Assembly: GCA_949751835.1 (NCBI GenBank)
Contig: CATKHK010000013.1
Coordinates: 434,001 to 498,000 of the forward strand
DNA: 64,000 nucleotides
Reading direction: 5' to 3'
Origin: Blepharisma japonicum
Lineage: Eukaryota > Ciliophora > Heterotrichea > Heterotrichida > Blepharismidae
Shown here: positions 1 through 10,087 of the stretch, piece by piece
How the letters are laid out: every line of letters starts with the position of its first letter
Numbering within the stretch: the stretch's first letter is position 1
Position numbers and translations under genes: made by a program
The notes under the pieces: model-generated
Seen by the model: the letters and a program-made list of their open reading frames with translations, nothing else
The model's database searches: none
What the model was told of the DNA's origin: nothing

Positions 1-1
1 A

Positions 2-658
2 AAATATGAAGAACTAAAGAAGAAAGAAACTATTCGGCAACTGCAATCTGTTAGGCAAGCACAAGAGCAGGAATTGCAAGAGATTGAAGAAGCACAAAAC
101 AGCCAATTATCAGAATTCTCCAAAGCATGGGATGAGTACATGGCTGATTATGAAGCAACTGCTTATCTTTCCCTTGAAAAACTCAAAGAAAGGCATATAT
201 TGGAATACCAGGAATTTAGAGCTAAAGTTATCAAGGAAGCAGAGAAAAAAGTTAAACACTCAAAAGAGCTTTTAGAAATGAGGAAGAAACAGCAAACCTT
301 GGCGAGACAAAAATTATATGAAGAAGCTGAAGCAATCAAATTTAAAGCAGATGAGCTTGAAGCTTGGGAAAATGCAAAAAATGAAGCTATTATGAAGAAA
401 TATATTGAAGCTAAAGAAAAAAAGCTAAGACAAAATCAGCAGCTGGCCTTGGCTGCACTTTTGAAAAGGATTGAAAGGGATAGAAATGAGCAGATAAAAC
501 ATAGAGAAATGGACTCAAAAAGACTAATGCTGAGAAATAAAAATATCATCAATACTATTATTAACAAGCAGAATGGGGAGGCAAAGAAAACACTAGGCCA
601 AATTAAAACAATGATGGGAAGTGATTTCAAAAGAATGCGAAGTGTGTCACAAAACTAG
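2..658 (+). CDS. Coiled-coil protein, C-terminal part (5' end outside window)
   Basis: The frame is open from the first bases of the window to a TAG at 656-658, so about 218 residues of a longer protein are visible. They are almost entirely Lys/Glu-rich heptad-type sequence with runs such as KKLRQNQQLALAALLKRIE, as in axonemal or cytoskeletal coiled-coil proteins. No catalytic or binding motif is visible. The next gene on this strand is 1.7 kb away. A GT...AG stretch of 15 nt ends exactly at the stop, but it begins GTGT rather than GTAA, so I keep the TAG as the real stop. I do not recognise the family with certainty. Confidence 0.75.
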   Translation, partial: KYEELKKKETIRQLQSVRQAQEQELQEIEEAQNSQLSEFSKAWDEYMADYEATAYLSLEKLKERHILEYQEFRAKVIKEAEKKVKHSKELLEMRKKQQTLARQKLYEEAEAIKFKADELEAWENAKNEAIMKKYIEAKEKKLRQNQQLALAALLKRIERDRNEQIKHREMDSKRLMLRNKNIINTIINKQNGEAKKTLGQIKTMMGSDFKRMRSVSQN

Positions 659-2361
659 CATAAAAATGATAAAAATAACACTTAAAACAATATTCAAAAA
701 ATTGCAATTCTACGATTAGTCATTAAATTAACAATTTTTTATTTGTAAGGTTCAGCCATGCATCTCTAAATGCAAAATATAATAATAGAATTATAGCCCA
801 AATATAAAATCTTACCAAGCTACTATTATTAAAGCGTTTATTATTCTTCTTATGAGATGCTTTACGCCATTCTTATTATCATAAATATAAATCAGTAACA
901 GATCTACACGCATAGCTTTTATATTTCAGCAGCTCAAATTATATATTAGTAATCATTAGGAATAAAATTTTAGATGCTCAAAATTTGACTGCTTTAATCG
1001 TCTTAAAATGCAAAGCACAATTTAGGATTATTAAAGTGAATATGTAAGATAGTATCTATTCTTTCTATAAGTGAAGGCTGAAGAATCCTTCTAATTTATT
1101 GATTTCACAATGCTATATAAAATTTCATTACATCTTATAATCATAAATATTCCCTTAATACCATATTTATAATATTAACTTATAATTATGTTAAGATATG
1201 CACATTTAGTGTGCTATTATATCAGAATATTAAATAGCTGTTACTTGCAATTATCATAACTATATTGATAGCTAAGAAGAGCTGTTTTATTATTTTAATT
1301 ATTTAATTATTACTATGGAATTGGAGAGTCTTATATTTTAAGATAGGTCTAATTATAAGAAGTTCATAAGTTATTAGAAAAACAAATTTTAAACTATATT
1401 ATGAAAAATAATTAAATAGACTGATTATATTTATTTTTGTTGACATTTTTCTTTATATTATCTAAAGAGGAGCTATTTTTCAAATATTCCCCTTATGCCT
1501 TGCATGTTTATTGCTATTTTATTTTATCTTTTATCACTCGATTCTTCAAAGATTGAGTCTATCTAAATTGCTTTTATTAAAATTTCGATCTCTATCTGGG
1601 CATTCAGGATCTTTTTTTGATTTTTAATGGTTGAATTGGAAGTTTAACTTAACTGTAACTCTTTTGTGCATAAGTTACTTTTGAGTTATGCATATTCACA
1701 AAATCGAAATTTCTAGAGAAGAATTGATGTCTAACTTCTAATATTAGTTTATGATTTTTTTGATTTTATTTTTAATTTACTGCTGGAAAGGGAGCTAATT
1801 TGCATAATCGCTTGCCAATTACATGTTGTAGCGATAGTTGTGATTTTTAAATGTTTACTCTTAAGGCGAATCTAAATTAAAACGTCACCAGTTACCATAT
1901 TTTTAATACTTTGGAAAACGGATTCAATAAGGTTAGCTATTTTTGCCAGGCAGCCTAAATTTAAAAGAATTTTATAAATTCATTTTCTCTGCAATTTAAT
2001 TAAATAACTAAAGTCCACAGAAAAATGTCCGCATCATAGAATGCCTTACCGGACAGCAGTTCATGATCAGATATGAAAAATTTTCTTCCCCAAAATTAGG
2101 AATGAAAGCTTTGTGACCAGAAAATGCATAATTAAAGAAGAAGCATATCAAAATCACTTAAATCTCCCTAATCATTTCTTAGCTTCTTGCATTTTATCAC
2201 AAATTTTTGATGGCTATAACAACTATTAAGCAACCTTTACTAAAGTTTACACAGTTAGGCTAGTTAAACTTTCATTATTAAGTCTTTTATTAATAATCAC
2301 AATTCATTTGTTTGAAAAATTCTAATAATTTCATGGTTATAATTAATAATTCGAATTTATA
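659..2361. other. Long gene-free AT-rich stretch (1.7 kb)
   Basis: This is the longest stretch without a gene in the window. TAA and TAG are dense in all frames, and no 15-nt intron arrangement gives a credible exon. No tRNA A/B-box pair, snRNA signature or tandem repeat was recognised. It is several times longer than the usual spacer here, so it may hold an RNA gene or a recently decayed gene that I cannot identify by eye. Confidence 0.5.
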
Positions 2362-2928
2362 ATGAGCCATCAATCAATATCTCTTCAAGAATTAATAGGA
2401 AAGAAAATGCCTAGCATTGAAAATTTAGCTAGCTATCTCAATGCACGTAAAGAATTCTTTGCGCAAGGCATCTCTCTTCTGAGGCAACACGCACTCCTTG
2501 AGCTTTCTCGAAGTTCGGAAGTTCGACAAATGGTTAGGGAACCATATCACATAGTAAATAGGATTGCTGACATTATGCTATTCAACGAAATCGAAATTGC
2601 AGTCTGGATTCTCCTCTTGGAAAGCACTTCAGTAACGGAGAGACTGAATAACCCTTTCTACGTGCTGATCTTCACAGGCTTCAAAGCCAAGCAACTCATC
2701 AATGATGATGCTGACATTTACAGATCCTTTTTGAGGATATCCATTCCTACCTTCGACTTGAACTATCACTACTGGGCAATGATGACTGACAGCTGTGAAC
2801 CATCTGTGATCGAGATAAATCAAAAACTAAGCCAAATCATATCTACTGATCCTGCTCCGACAGAGGTAAACTATAATTCTCTAGTTGATGAGCTTTGTGG
2901 GGTAAGAAAATCATCAGAGTTTGATTAA
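2362..2928 (+). CDS. Hypothetical protein, 188 aa
   Basis: ATG at 2362 and TAA at 2926-2928. The sequence is mixed, largely helical, without a signal peptide or clear transmembrane segment. Two hydrophobic patches (IEIAVWILLLE and FYVLIFTGF) look like buried core helices of a globular protein. I recognise no family. The last codons contain a GTAA...AG stretch of 16 nt (GTAAGAAAATCATCAG), but it lacks the A at position 10 seen in the other introns here, so the unspliced ending is preferred. The gene stands alone, with a 1.7 kb spacer upstream and 0.64 kb downstream. Confidence 0.65.
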   Translation: MSHQSISLQELIGKKMPSIENLASYLNARKEFFAQGISLLRQHALLELSRSSEVRQMVREPYHIVNRIADIMLFNEIEIAVWILLLESTSVTERLNNPFYVLIFTGFKAKQLINDDADIYRSFLRISIPTFDLNYHYWAMMTDSCEPSVIEINQKLSQIISTDPAPTEVNYNSLVDELCGVRKSSEFD

Positions 2929-3566
2929 ATCATTTATATAAAGGATTTTAAAATTAATTATATAAAATATTTAGAATTTTCAATAATTTAGAATCGCTAA
3001 AGTATTTATAAACTACGCTAATTTCTTTGCATGAACAGAACATCTGATATTTAAATTTTCAACTTTAAAGTTTTAAATATTAACTTTTTTAGAGACTATA
3101 AAAAGGGAAATGATTATTAAATTATTTTTTGAAGAAATTTTTATTACTTTCGAAATATTAAAATCTTTGTTAGGATCATTAAAATAGAAAATTTAAATAT
3201 TTTTCATGAGGAAATGGAGAATTATTAACCCTTTGAGGCTGCCCTTATAATAATAATCTACTAGAATTAAAACTTGCCATTTATATAGCGATAACTCTAT
3301 TATATCAAAATATTCAATTCACCTCTTTTGTGTTTTATATATTAAATTAAAATGGTTTTTTAATTTTTTAATATTTAGGGGTTATTCAAAATATAAACAT
3401 ATTGTTAGAAAAAAGAAATATTTAGTTTGTTTTGAATTTTCTCAAGATTAATTAATATAAATTTAGACTTATGAATAAAAGCCTTGCTTTGTATTCACTA
3501 TTTTTAATAGCATACTTATATAATAAATATTTATATTTAAACTGTTAAATAAAAACTAATTAATTT
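2929..3566. other. Intergenic spacer, nothing recognised
   Basis: A convergent spacer between the 188-aa gene and the RRM gene. It is very AT-rich, with stops in every frame on both strands. No RNA gene or repeat was recognised. Confidence 0.5.
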
Positions 3567-4127
3567 CTAATTATAAATATCACCTGAATCCAAATACACA
3601 AAAACTTCTCGATCGTTGAAAATGGCTCCATTAAGTAGTCGTAAAGCTTCCTTTGCTTCTTCTGGCTTTTCAAATGTCACAATCCCAGATCCTTTAGATT
3701 TCCCATTTCGATCAAGCGAAAGGTCAGCTCTTGTCACATTTCCTATTTCTCTACACACATCCTTTAACTGCTGCCAAGTTACTGATGGCGGCATGTTCTT
3801 GATTCTTATTTGGCACGGTTGAGGTTTTGGGGATGGGCTGCGCCGATTTCTACTACTTCCATATGTATCATCTTCTTTTACTGTAATAGTACGACCCATC
3901 AGTACTGAATGATTTAAAATTGATACAGCTCTCTGTGCATCAGAGTAAGTACAGTACTCTACAATCCCACATCCTCTTGAATATTTCATTTCATCCAAAA
4001 ATAAATCAACCCTGATGACTTCGCCAGCCCTCTCCATGTGCATTTGGAGTTCAGCTTTACTCAGAGAGTAGGGGACATTCCCGACAAACACTCTTTTGTT
4101 TTCACTCCTTTTCTTTATATCACTCAT
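3567..4127 (-). CDS. RNA-binding protein with two RRM domains (Gbp2/hnRNP M-like)
   Basis: 186 aa with ATG at 4127 and a TAG stop. RRM1 (about residues 11-85) has RNP2 VFVGNV and RNP1 SRGCGIVEY. RRM2 (about 105-180) has RNP2 IRIKNM and RNP1 SKGSGIVTF. The two are joined by a short linker carrying SPSPKP. The TWQQLKD segment at the start of RRM2 helix 1 is typical of the Gbp2/Hrb1, hnRNP M and MEF2-like group. A predicted role is mRNA binding or export in the nucleus. No RS domain beyond the short Arg/Ser linker is present. The RRM assignment is secure; the subfamily is inference. Confidence 0.88.
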   Translation of the reverse strand: MSDIKKRSENKRVFVGNVPYSLSKAELQMHMERAGEVIRVDLFLDEMKYSRGCGIVEYCTYSDAQRAVSILNHSVLMGRTITVKEDDTYGSSRNRRSPSPKPQPCQIRIKNMPPSVTWQQLKDVCREIGNVTRADLSLDRNGKSKGSGIVTFEKPEEAKEALRLLNGAIFNDREVFVYLDSGDIYN

Positions 4128-4242
4128 AAATTTAATTATTTAGGGGGTATTAATTTTGAATAAATTTAAAATTTATCTGTATCCAAGGAAATCTTAAGCA
4201 TTGACTGTTAAAGAATAGATATTCTTACATTTAATCTTACAG

Positions 4243-6378
4243 TTATTTTCTTAAAGGTATTTCAGGTATGAAATTTGTGTATTTTTCTGGATTTAAAATC
4301 TCAGAGCATCTTGCCATAGTTGGAGACGCTCTAGAAATGCTATCAGTCATATAAAAGTTATCAATCACATCATTAACCCAATTCAGATCAATTTTCCCTT
4401 CTCTTGGTTTTGTTGTCCATCCTAAATTATAAGGCTCAATATAGTCATACTTAATCAAGTGTGGAGCAAGCTCTGCGATTCTGTACCTAATTTCCTGCAG
4501 ACTATCATATGGCAGGGTTTTCGCTAAAGCCTCGCTTAAGGCTCTTATGATCTCCCAATCCTCTCTTGAATCGCCAGCTTTTGTGGAAGCAATTCGTCCC
4601 AGAAGAACTCTTCCATCTGTATTCACATAGCTTGCATTTTTTTCTGTATAAGCAGTGCCAGGAAGAACTAAATTTGCCCTATATGCTCCTTCATCTCCGT
4701 GGATTCCTTGATAGACTACAAAAGCATCGTCAGGAATTTTATCTCTATTGTAATTATCAGCTCCTAATAAATAAACAAATTTTGGCTTAACTTTTATTTC
4801 AATATCTGTAGGAATTCCAATTTCTAGTGCTGATATTGGGCCTACATTGTAATGAAGAACATTATAGCCATTTCAGTTATTATCTGGCTGAATTATTTTG
4901 AATTTTTGAGCCATTTTATAAATCAAAGCATTTATAGCTTCTCCATCATTTCTTTGGAGTAGCAAAGAGCTCACAATTACCATTGGAAATTTTGATTTTT
5001 CAAGCATTTTAGAAAAAGAGTGTTTTTCATCAATGATTTCGTGTAGAATATCAAGGGAATTTCCAAGGTGCAAATAGTCATAACTTAGATAATCAGGTGT
5101 CCCAATAAGAGCTACTGAAGCATCATTTTCCCTTATAGCTTTTTTAATTCTCGCATTAAGCACTGGTGACTCCAATTTCATATTCGCTCCAATAATTAAG
5201 ATTAAATCAGATTCCTCAATTCCAGTAATCTTCGAGTTCATCAGATAATTACCTCTGAAGTCAGGGCTAATCTTAATTGTATTTGAAACTGTCTCAATAT
5301 TTTCACATCCAAGAGAGTACATGAGATCTCTGAATGCAGTCACAGATTCGAGGTCCATGTGTTCCCCTATTATTCCTAGCATTTCTTCCCCTGAAACTTC
5401 ATTGATTTTGCTAGCCAAAATTTCGAAGGCTTCTTGCCAGTATATATCTTTATAACTTCCATCAGGATTTTTCTTTAGGCATGCATTTATCCTTTGTCGT
5501 TTTAATCCGTCATAAGCATGACGTGATCTATCATGAATTCACTCTTCATTGATTTCTTCATGGACCCTTGGAAGAATTCTCATTATTTCTAGTCGTCTTG
5601 AATGGACTTCTATAGCTGGCATTATCCCATCTTCTACATCATATGTAGGCACCGATCTTAATTCCCAAGGCCTTGCAGTAAAAGCATAAGGAGCATTAGT
5701 TAGGGCACCTACAGGGCAAAGATCTACAACATTACCTGATAACTCACTTGTAATGAGTCGTTCAATATAGTTCACAATTTCCATTTCTCTACTTCTGAGA
5801 GAAGTCCCCAAGACCTGATTTCCTGCAACATCATCAAGAAATCTAATACATCTTGTGCAATGGATGCATCTAGTCATTATTGTGTTAATTAAAGGGCCAA
5901 GTCTTTTATCCTCAACTGATCTTTTATATTCTATAAATCTCCCTATTTTATATCCAAATAATAAAGATTGATCCTGCAAATCGCATTCTCCCCCTTGGTC
6001 ACAGATTGGGCAATCTAGAGGATGATTTGCCAATAAGAATTCCATGACTCCTCCTCTAGCATTATAAACCATTTCTGACTTAGTCTTGATGCTTATATTA
6101 GGGCTTACAAGCCAAGCACATGCCACGACTGGCTTAGGAATCTTTTCTATTTCTGTTAAACACATGCGACAATTTCCAACAACAGCAAGACGTTCGTGAT
6201 AGCAAAAATGAGGGATGACGACGCCAGCTTTCTGGCAAGCTTGAAGAACAGTATAAGAAGAATCCACTGTGATCGGGACTCCATCAACAAAAATATTAAC
6301 AGGGTCCAAGAGTTTGACAGAAGACCTAAATTTGCGGGAAAGATATGACATAGATTTTAGCATTTTATTAGTATCCAT
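4243..6378 (-). CDS. NDUFS1: NADH:ubiquinone oxidoreductase 75 kDa subunit (complex I, NuoG/NDUFS1)
   Basis: 711 aa in one uninterrupted frame when TGA is Trp (codons 280 and 502 are TGA). The N-terminal ferredoxin-type [2Fe-2S] domain shows the Cys pattern [16 protein letters not shown] His-Cys [4Fe-4S] segment follows with [20 protein letters not shown], then a second cluster with [11 protein letters not shown] and later [10 protein letters not shown]. The C-terminal molybdopterin-oxidoreductase-like half has [19 protein letters not shown] and [12 protein letters not shown]-type motifs typical of mitochondrial NDUFS1. The start at 6378 gives a short Ser/Arg/Lys-rich leader before the ferredoxin fold, consistent with a mitochondrial presequence. 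It acts in the peripheral arm of complex I in the inner mitochondrial membrane. Length matches the family. Confidence 0.97.
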
Positions 6379-6446
6379 TGGACATTAAAAAATCCATATT
6401 GTTAATTTAATGAGAGGTTTAGATATAAAAATTAAATTGTATAAAA

Positions 6447-7088
6447 ATGCGAAATATGGAAATTGAGAGCAGTTTTGATCAAGAACGTCAAAATGCATTT
6501 AAATTGCACTGCTTTTTAGGAGCCTTGTTAAATGTTTTGGTCATTGTAGTGCAGTTGGTAGATTTGACATTAACACAGTGGGTGCATTATTGCTATTTTG
6601 ACTGGGGTTTATATGCAGGGGAAACATCTGAAACAGGACTCGATCAGCGAGTCTCCAATAATGAGTCTTATGATGATATGAATAATAATATGTGTGATTA
6701 TTACAAAGACGTGATTGATGCTGCCTGCAATGATTTTTGTGGAAACTTGACAAGGTTCTGAACTGCGGGAGGCATCATGATAGGATTTTTATCAGTTTGT
6801 ATATTTATTAATGCTGTTTATGTAGTGTTACATATTTGTATGTATTTTGGCAAGAAATGCAAGCACTGAATTTGGTACCATGGGATCTGGGCACCCACCA
6901 TCATCTTCTTCATGGGCCTCACAATTTATTTAGCTGTCGGAGATATCTATGGGGTTGACAAAACTTGGGATGGCGACGAAAACCTCCGAACTGGTCACGG
7001 ACTGTCTTTGGCTTTCTCCATTGTGGTGCTGCATTTCCTCCCTGCTATACATTCCTATATTTTCACATCTCAAGAACTCCGAAAGTAA
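6447..7088 (+). CDS. Four-transmembrane protein, 213 aa
   Basis: Start ATG 6447 (a second ATG lies three codons on), stop TAA 7086-7088. TGA is read as Trp at 6759-6761 and again after KKCKH. Four hydrophobic segments are visible: about residues 12-34, 106-134, 145-162 and 182-205. A Cys- and Asn-rich loop between TM1 and TM2 (with CDYYKD, ACNDFCGN) probably faces outside or the lumen. The topology resembles claudin/PMP22/MARVEL-type tetraspan proteins, but no diagnostic motif is seen, so function is unknown. It is divergent from NDUFS1 (68 bp between starts) and convergent with the next gene (27 bp between stops). Confidence 0.8.
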
Positions 7089-7115
7089 TATTTAATATCT
7101 TTTCTAACAATTTTA

Positions 7116-7610
7116 TTATGAATACTTGGGCAGATCTGCATATGATTTGAATTTTTTCATCATTTTTTTGTTGTTGTGATCAAGTGCTTTGGCATTCTTT
7201 CGAATTCCTTCAGTTGTTTTAGTCTGGTTGTGGATTCCCAAGTCACACCTGTGAATCCTCCTTCTAAGCTCTTCTAAGTCGTCATCCCTTTGCTGCAGGC
7301 CACTTGTGATTGACTCGACTTCATTAATAAGGTCTTCGTAGGTCATGTCTTTTTTTATTTCTTCTCGGTCAAGAGTAGGAATGACTTCTTCGACCTCGTT
7401 CATTTCTGCTTCAGTTAAAAAGGTGTCCCTTCCAATGGTCCGACTTCTCAACATAGATAATTTTTTCTTTAACGTTTGAGATGCAGTTGAAGGCTTAGCT
7501 TGAGGAGTAGGGTTTCCAAAAGCAGCTGAAATTGCACCTGTTATTTCGCCTCGTTTAAAAGACTTGGGGATGCTTGTGACAGTTTTAGAAGGGGAGAAGC
7601 CTGTTTTCAT
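7116..7610 (-). CDS. Small coiled-coil protein, 164 aa
   Basis: ATG at 7608-7610 and TAA at 7116-7118. The N-terminal about 60 residues are basic and Ser/Thr/Pro-rich. Residues about 85-150 form a charged coiled coil (ESITSGLQQRDDDLEELRRR) and the end is Lys-rich. I do not recognise the family. The start codon lies just 15 nt, in the same frame, after the TAA of the upstream SETD9-like gene, so readthrough of one stop would fuse the two proteins. The sequence between them has no GT...AG that could remove that stop. Confidence 0.75.
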   Translation of the reverse strand: MKTGFSPSKTVTSIPKSFKRGEITGAISAAFGNPTPQAKPSTASQTLKKKLSMLRSRTIGRDTFLTEAEMNEVEEVIPTLDREEIKKDMTYEDLINEVESITSGLQQRDDDLEELRRRIHRCDLGIHNQTKTTEGIRKNAKALDHNNKKMMKKFKSYADLPKYS

Positions 7611-7625
7611 GAAATTAATAATTAG

Positions 7626-8951
7626 TTATTTAGGTTTGTTATAATACTTTTCAAAAATTTTGGGGTCTTCTAAGGACTCTTTAATTCGCTGCTGTTTTTG
7701 TTTTTCCCTTTCCATTTCTACAGACTCTATTGCACTTGCAGAAATTTCGTCCCATTTTATAAGGACTCTGTTCAGGCGCGAAAAATCGTAAAGGGCTTCT
7801 TCTTTGCATAGATAAGGGGCTATTGGTTTGCATTCTGGGGGACTATGCAACCATTCTGGGGTGAAATCTTGAGGAAATCGTTCCCCACCATAGTTAACGA
7901 AGAGTTCCTCATTATGGAGCTCTTTTAGAGAAACTACCCCGACAACGTGGTAATTTCGATTGCTCCACGTTCTTGATTTGGAAGTTTCAGAATAAACCAT
8001 ATAAGGGAAAAATCTCATTAGAAAGCTTGGGAAAAAAGCATATGGAACTTCTAGGTCTATGAAGCCAACATTTGGGCTTTCGTTTGGAGGAGGATGGTTT
8101 ATCATATGCCCCAATGCATAAGGGTTGAGCATTTCGGGACGAATTTCAATTTGAGGGAAATTTTTTAAGCGAGCCCTGCTATGTAGATACTCTTCTACTG
8201 TGTAGCCTAAGTAATATGAAGGATACAGCAAGGGGTCGTCATGAAAGATGCCTGTCCCATTATATCTTTGTATAAAGGGAAATTCTGCCTTTAGGATCTT
8301 GCTTCTACTTATTTTGGCTTCCATGACACTTGAAGGATACACAATCCCAGGGAAAAATCCTAATAAGGTCCCAGGTGGAATTGGCTTTTCGGACTCTGTG
8401 AAGACTCCAAGCCCAGCTTCTGGGTGGTTTATTGTAGATTTATATGCATAAGTCCTGAAGCCAACTCCGTCAATAAGCTTAGGGTTTACATCATTAGGGA
8501 ATTCAGTTCATATAGTAGCCAGGTCTTTAATTAAGTGCTTATTAGATAAATCAGCAATTGGGAACGAATTGGGATCTAAGAGCGAAGTTTTCCCACTATT
8601 CTCATACTGCTTTTTATCATAAACCACTTCAATATTCCTTGCAATATTATGAAGAGTTCCAAGAATATTATAAATTTGTTCCAAATATTCACCTTTCGCA
8701 TAGATTTTGTGTTCTTCTATACTCATTTCATTTGCTTCCTCATAAGCAGTTTCAAAGTTCACAGCCCCAGCTATGTGCTGCCTTCTGACTTTTGCTAGGA
8801 ATGCTGCCTGATAAATCATTTGTTCATAGTAAATCCTTTTATACTCTTTCTCTATAGATTTTTGAATAAAAGCCATCAAATGGATTCCTGGCCGCTTTGC
8901 CACTGAAAAAAGCAGGTCTCCTAACTGTGCACTAAAAGAATTGACTGCCAT
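7626..8951 (-). CDS. SETD9: SET-domain protein, SETD9-like
   Basis: 441 aa with TGA-Trp at codon 148. The C-terminal two thirds align by eye with vertebrate SETD9. GLGVFTE and a following LLGFFPGIVY (about residues 181-204) match the N-SET strand pair. NPYALGHMINHP with SPNV (about 278-292) is the SET pseudoknot NH motif, and EELFVNYG (about 345-352) is the C-terminal SET tyrosine motif. SET proteins transfer methyl groups from S-adenosylmethionine to lysine; the SETD9 substrate is not firmly established, so a methyltransferase role is inference. The N-terminal 150 residues are helical. It is divergent from the WD40 gene with only 13 bp between the two start codons. Confidence 0.82.
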
Positions 8952-8964
8952 ATCTAATAATTAA

Positions 8965-10053
8965 ATGCTAAACATTATCGAGCAGATGAAACTTGGAATT
9001 ATGCCTTCTTCTGGGGTTTTCGCAACAATTGAGGCTAGCTGTGGCTATTCTCCTGATTTATTTTTTTCAATGCAGCAAGAGCTCTTGTAATTATTATCTA
9101 GCTCACTAGACCTTGAATGCTCAGAAAGATACCTTTTATGCGGCAGCTACAGAGGATGAACGATTTTGGACTTATTAGATGATGGGGTCTCATTGGTTAG
9201 CAGTTTTCAGTCTCCGAAAGTGATTTTCCAAACTAAATGGTTTCCGATTGATCCAAGCATTTTTTTCACTCTTGATAACTCACTGGCAATCATATGAGAT
9301 TCTAATACTGGCAAAAGACTGGAAAGCTTGAGCATTGCAAATGGGAAAGAATTAGAAGCTCAAAATGGAGAAAGCGGACTTGTAGCTGTGAACTGTGGAA
9401 ATAGCGTTAAGTTTATAGATATTGCGAACTGAAAAGAAAACCTCAAAGCAGAAGGGAAATTTTCTGCATTTAAATGGAGTCCTATTAAAGATGAAATTTT
9501 TGTGACCAGTGGGGATAACGGAAGTCTTAGTGTGTGAGACATACGAAGAATCAAATATCCAGTTTTTAATTTCGGCACAGAAGATGAAGAAATTCTGCCA
9601 AATAAATTTCGAAGGATCCAAGACAGCAGAGTTAGAATCACGAACAGAACAGTCAACCTCTATAATGACACGTTTATGAAAGCCAATCTTAATATCACAG
9701 CTGGATCAGATAAATATGTAGGATTGGATTTTTCGCCTGACGGAATGCTTTTATATGCAAAAACAGAAAATTCAGTTGAAGTTTTTGACATGACGCAAGG
9801 TATAAAACACAATATTACTTTCCCATGACTTAAAGATCACCCCGACAGCAATTTTTTAAAAATAACAAAGCAGCAAAATACTTTAGTAACGTCAGTGGAG
9901 CATGGGACAGCAATTTGTAATGCTGAAGGGCAGTTAAAGTGTATTTTTAATTCAAGTGGAAGGCTTGTTTCATGCTGCGAAATCGGCTGGGACGATTCAT
10001 TACTGTTAGCATTGAAAGACGGATCTTTGATGAAATTAAATAAATCCTTTTAA
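8965..10053 (+). CDS. WD40-repeat protein, CSA/ERCC8-like
   Basis: 357 aa after removal of a 15-nt intron (9087-9101); stop TAA 10051-10053. Five Trp codons are TGA and three TGG. WD-type blades are visible: TKWFPIDPSIFFTLD ending in AIIWD, then FKWSPIKDEIFVTSGDNG ending in LSVWDIRR, then LDFSPDGMLLYAKT. The order (short leader MLNIIEQ, W-P blade, then W-SP blade ending WD-RR) resembles CSA/ERCC8, the substrate receptor of a CUL4-DDB1 ubiquitin ligase in transcription-coupled repair. The WDIRR-type DDB1-contact motif supports a DCAF role. WD40 is secure; the CSA orthology is inference. The start is the first ATG in frame, 13 bp from the divergent SETD9-like start. Confidence 0.8.
9087..9101 (+). 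other. 15-nt spliceosomal intron
   Basis: GTAATTATTATCTAG, phase 2. Unspliced, the WD40 frame meets TAA immediately; removal joins two open halves. It begins GTAA, has A at position 10 and ends TAG. Confidence 0.9.
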
Positions 10054-10087
10054 AGATGCAAATCATTTCTGTCGTCATTAATTAAAA

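Noticed and set aside
644-658. GTGTCACAAAACTAG at the end of the first gene as an intron.
   Set aside because: Begins GTGT, unlike the seven supported introns.
1808-1845. Possible hairpin TCGCT...AGCGA in the 1.7-kb gene-free region as an RNA gene.
   Set aside because: Only five base pairs and no conserved RNA motif.
2903-2918. 16-nt GTAAGAAAATCATCAG at the end of the 188-aa gene as an intron.
   Set aside because: No A at position 10; both forms end within a few codons, so no evidence favours splicing.
3764-3778. GTAACTTGGCAGCAG on the coding strand of the RRM gene as a 15-nt intron.
   Set aside because: Position 10 is C, it is GC-rich, and it encodes TWQQ that the RRM family keeps.
4243-6378. 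Complex I gene appears as three separate fragments under the standard code, suggesting a pseudogene.
   Set aside because: The breaks are TGA codons in one continuous frame, at least one at a conserved Trp; no frameshift is needed.
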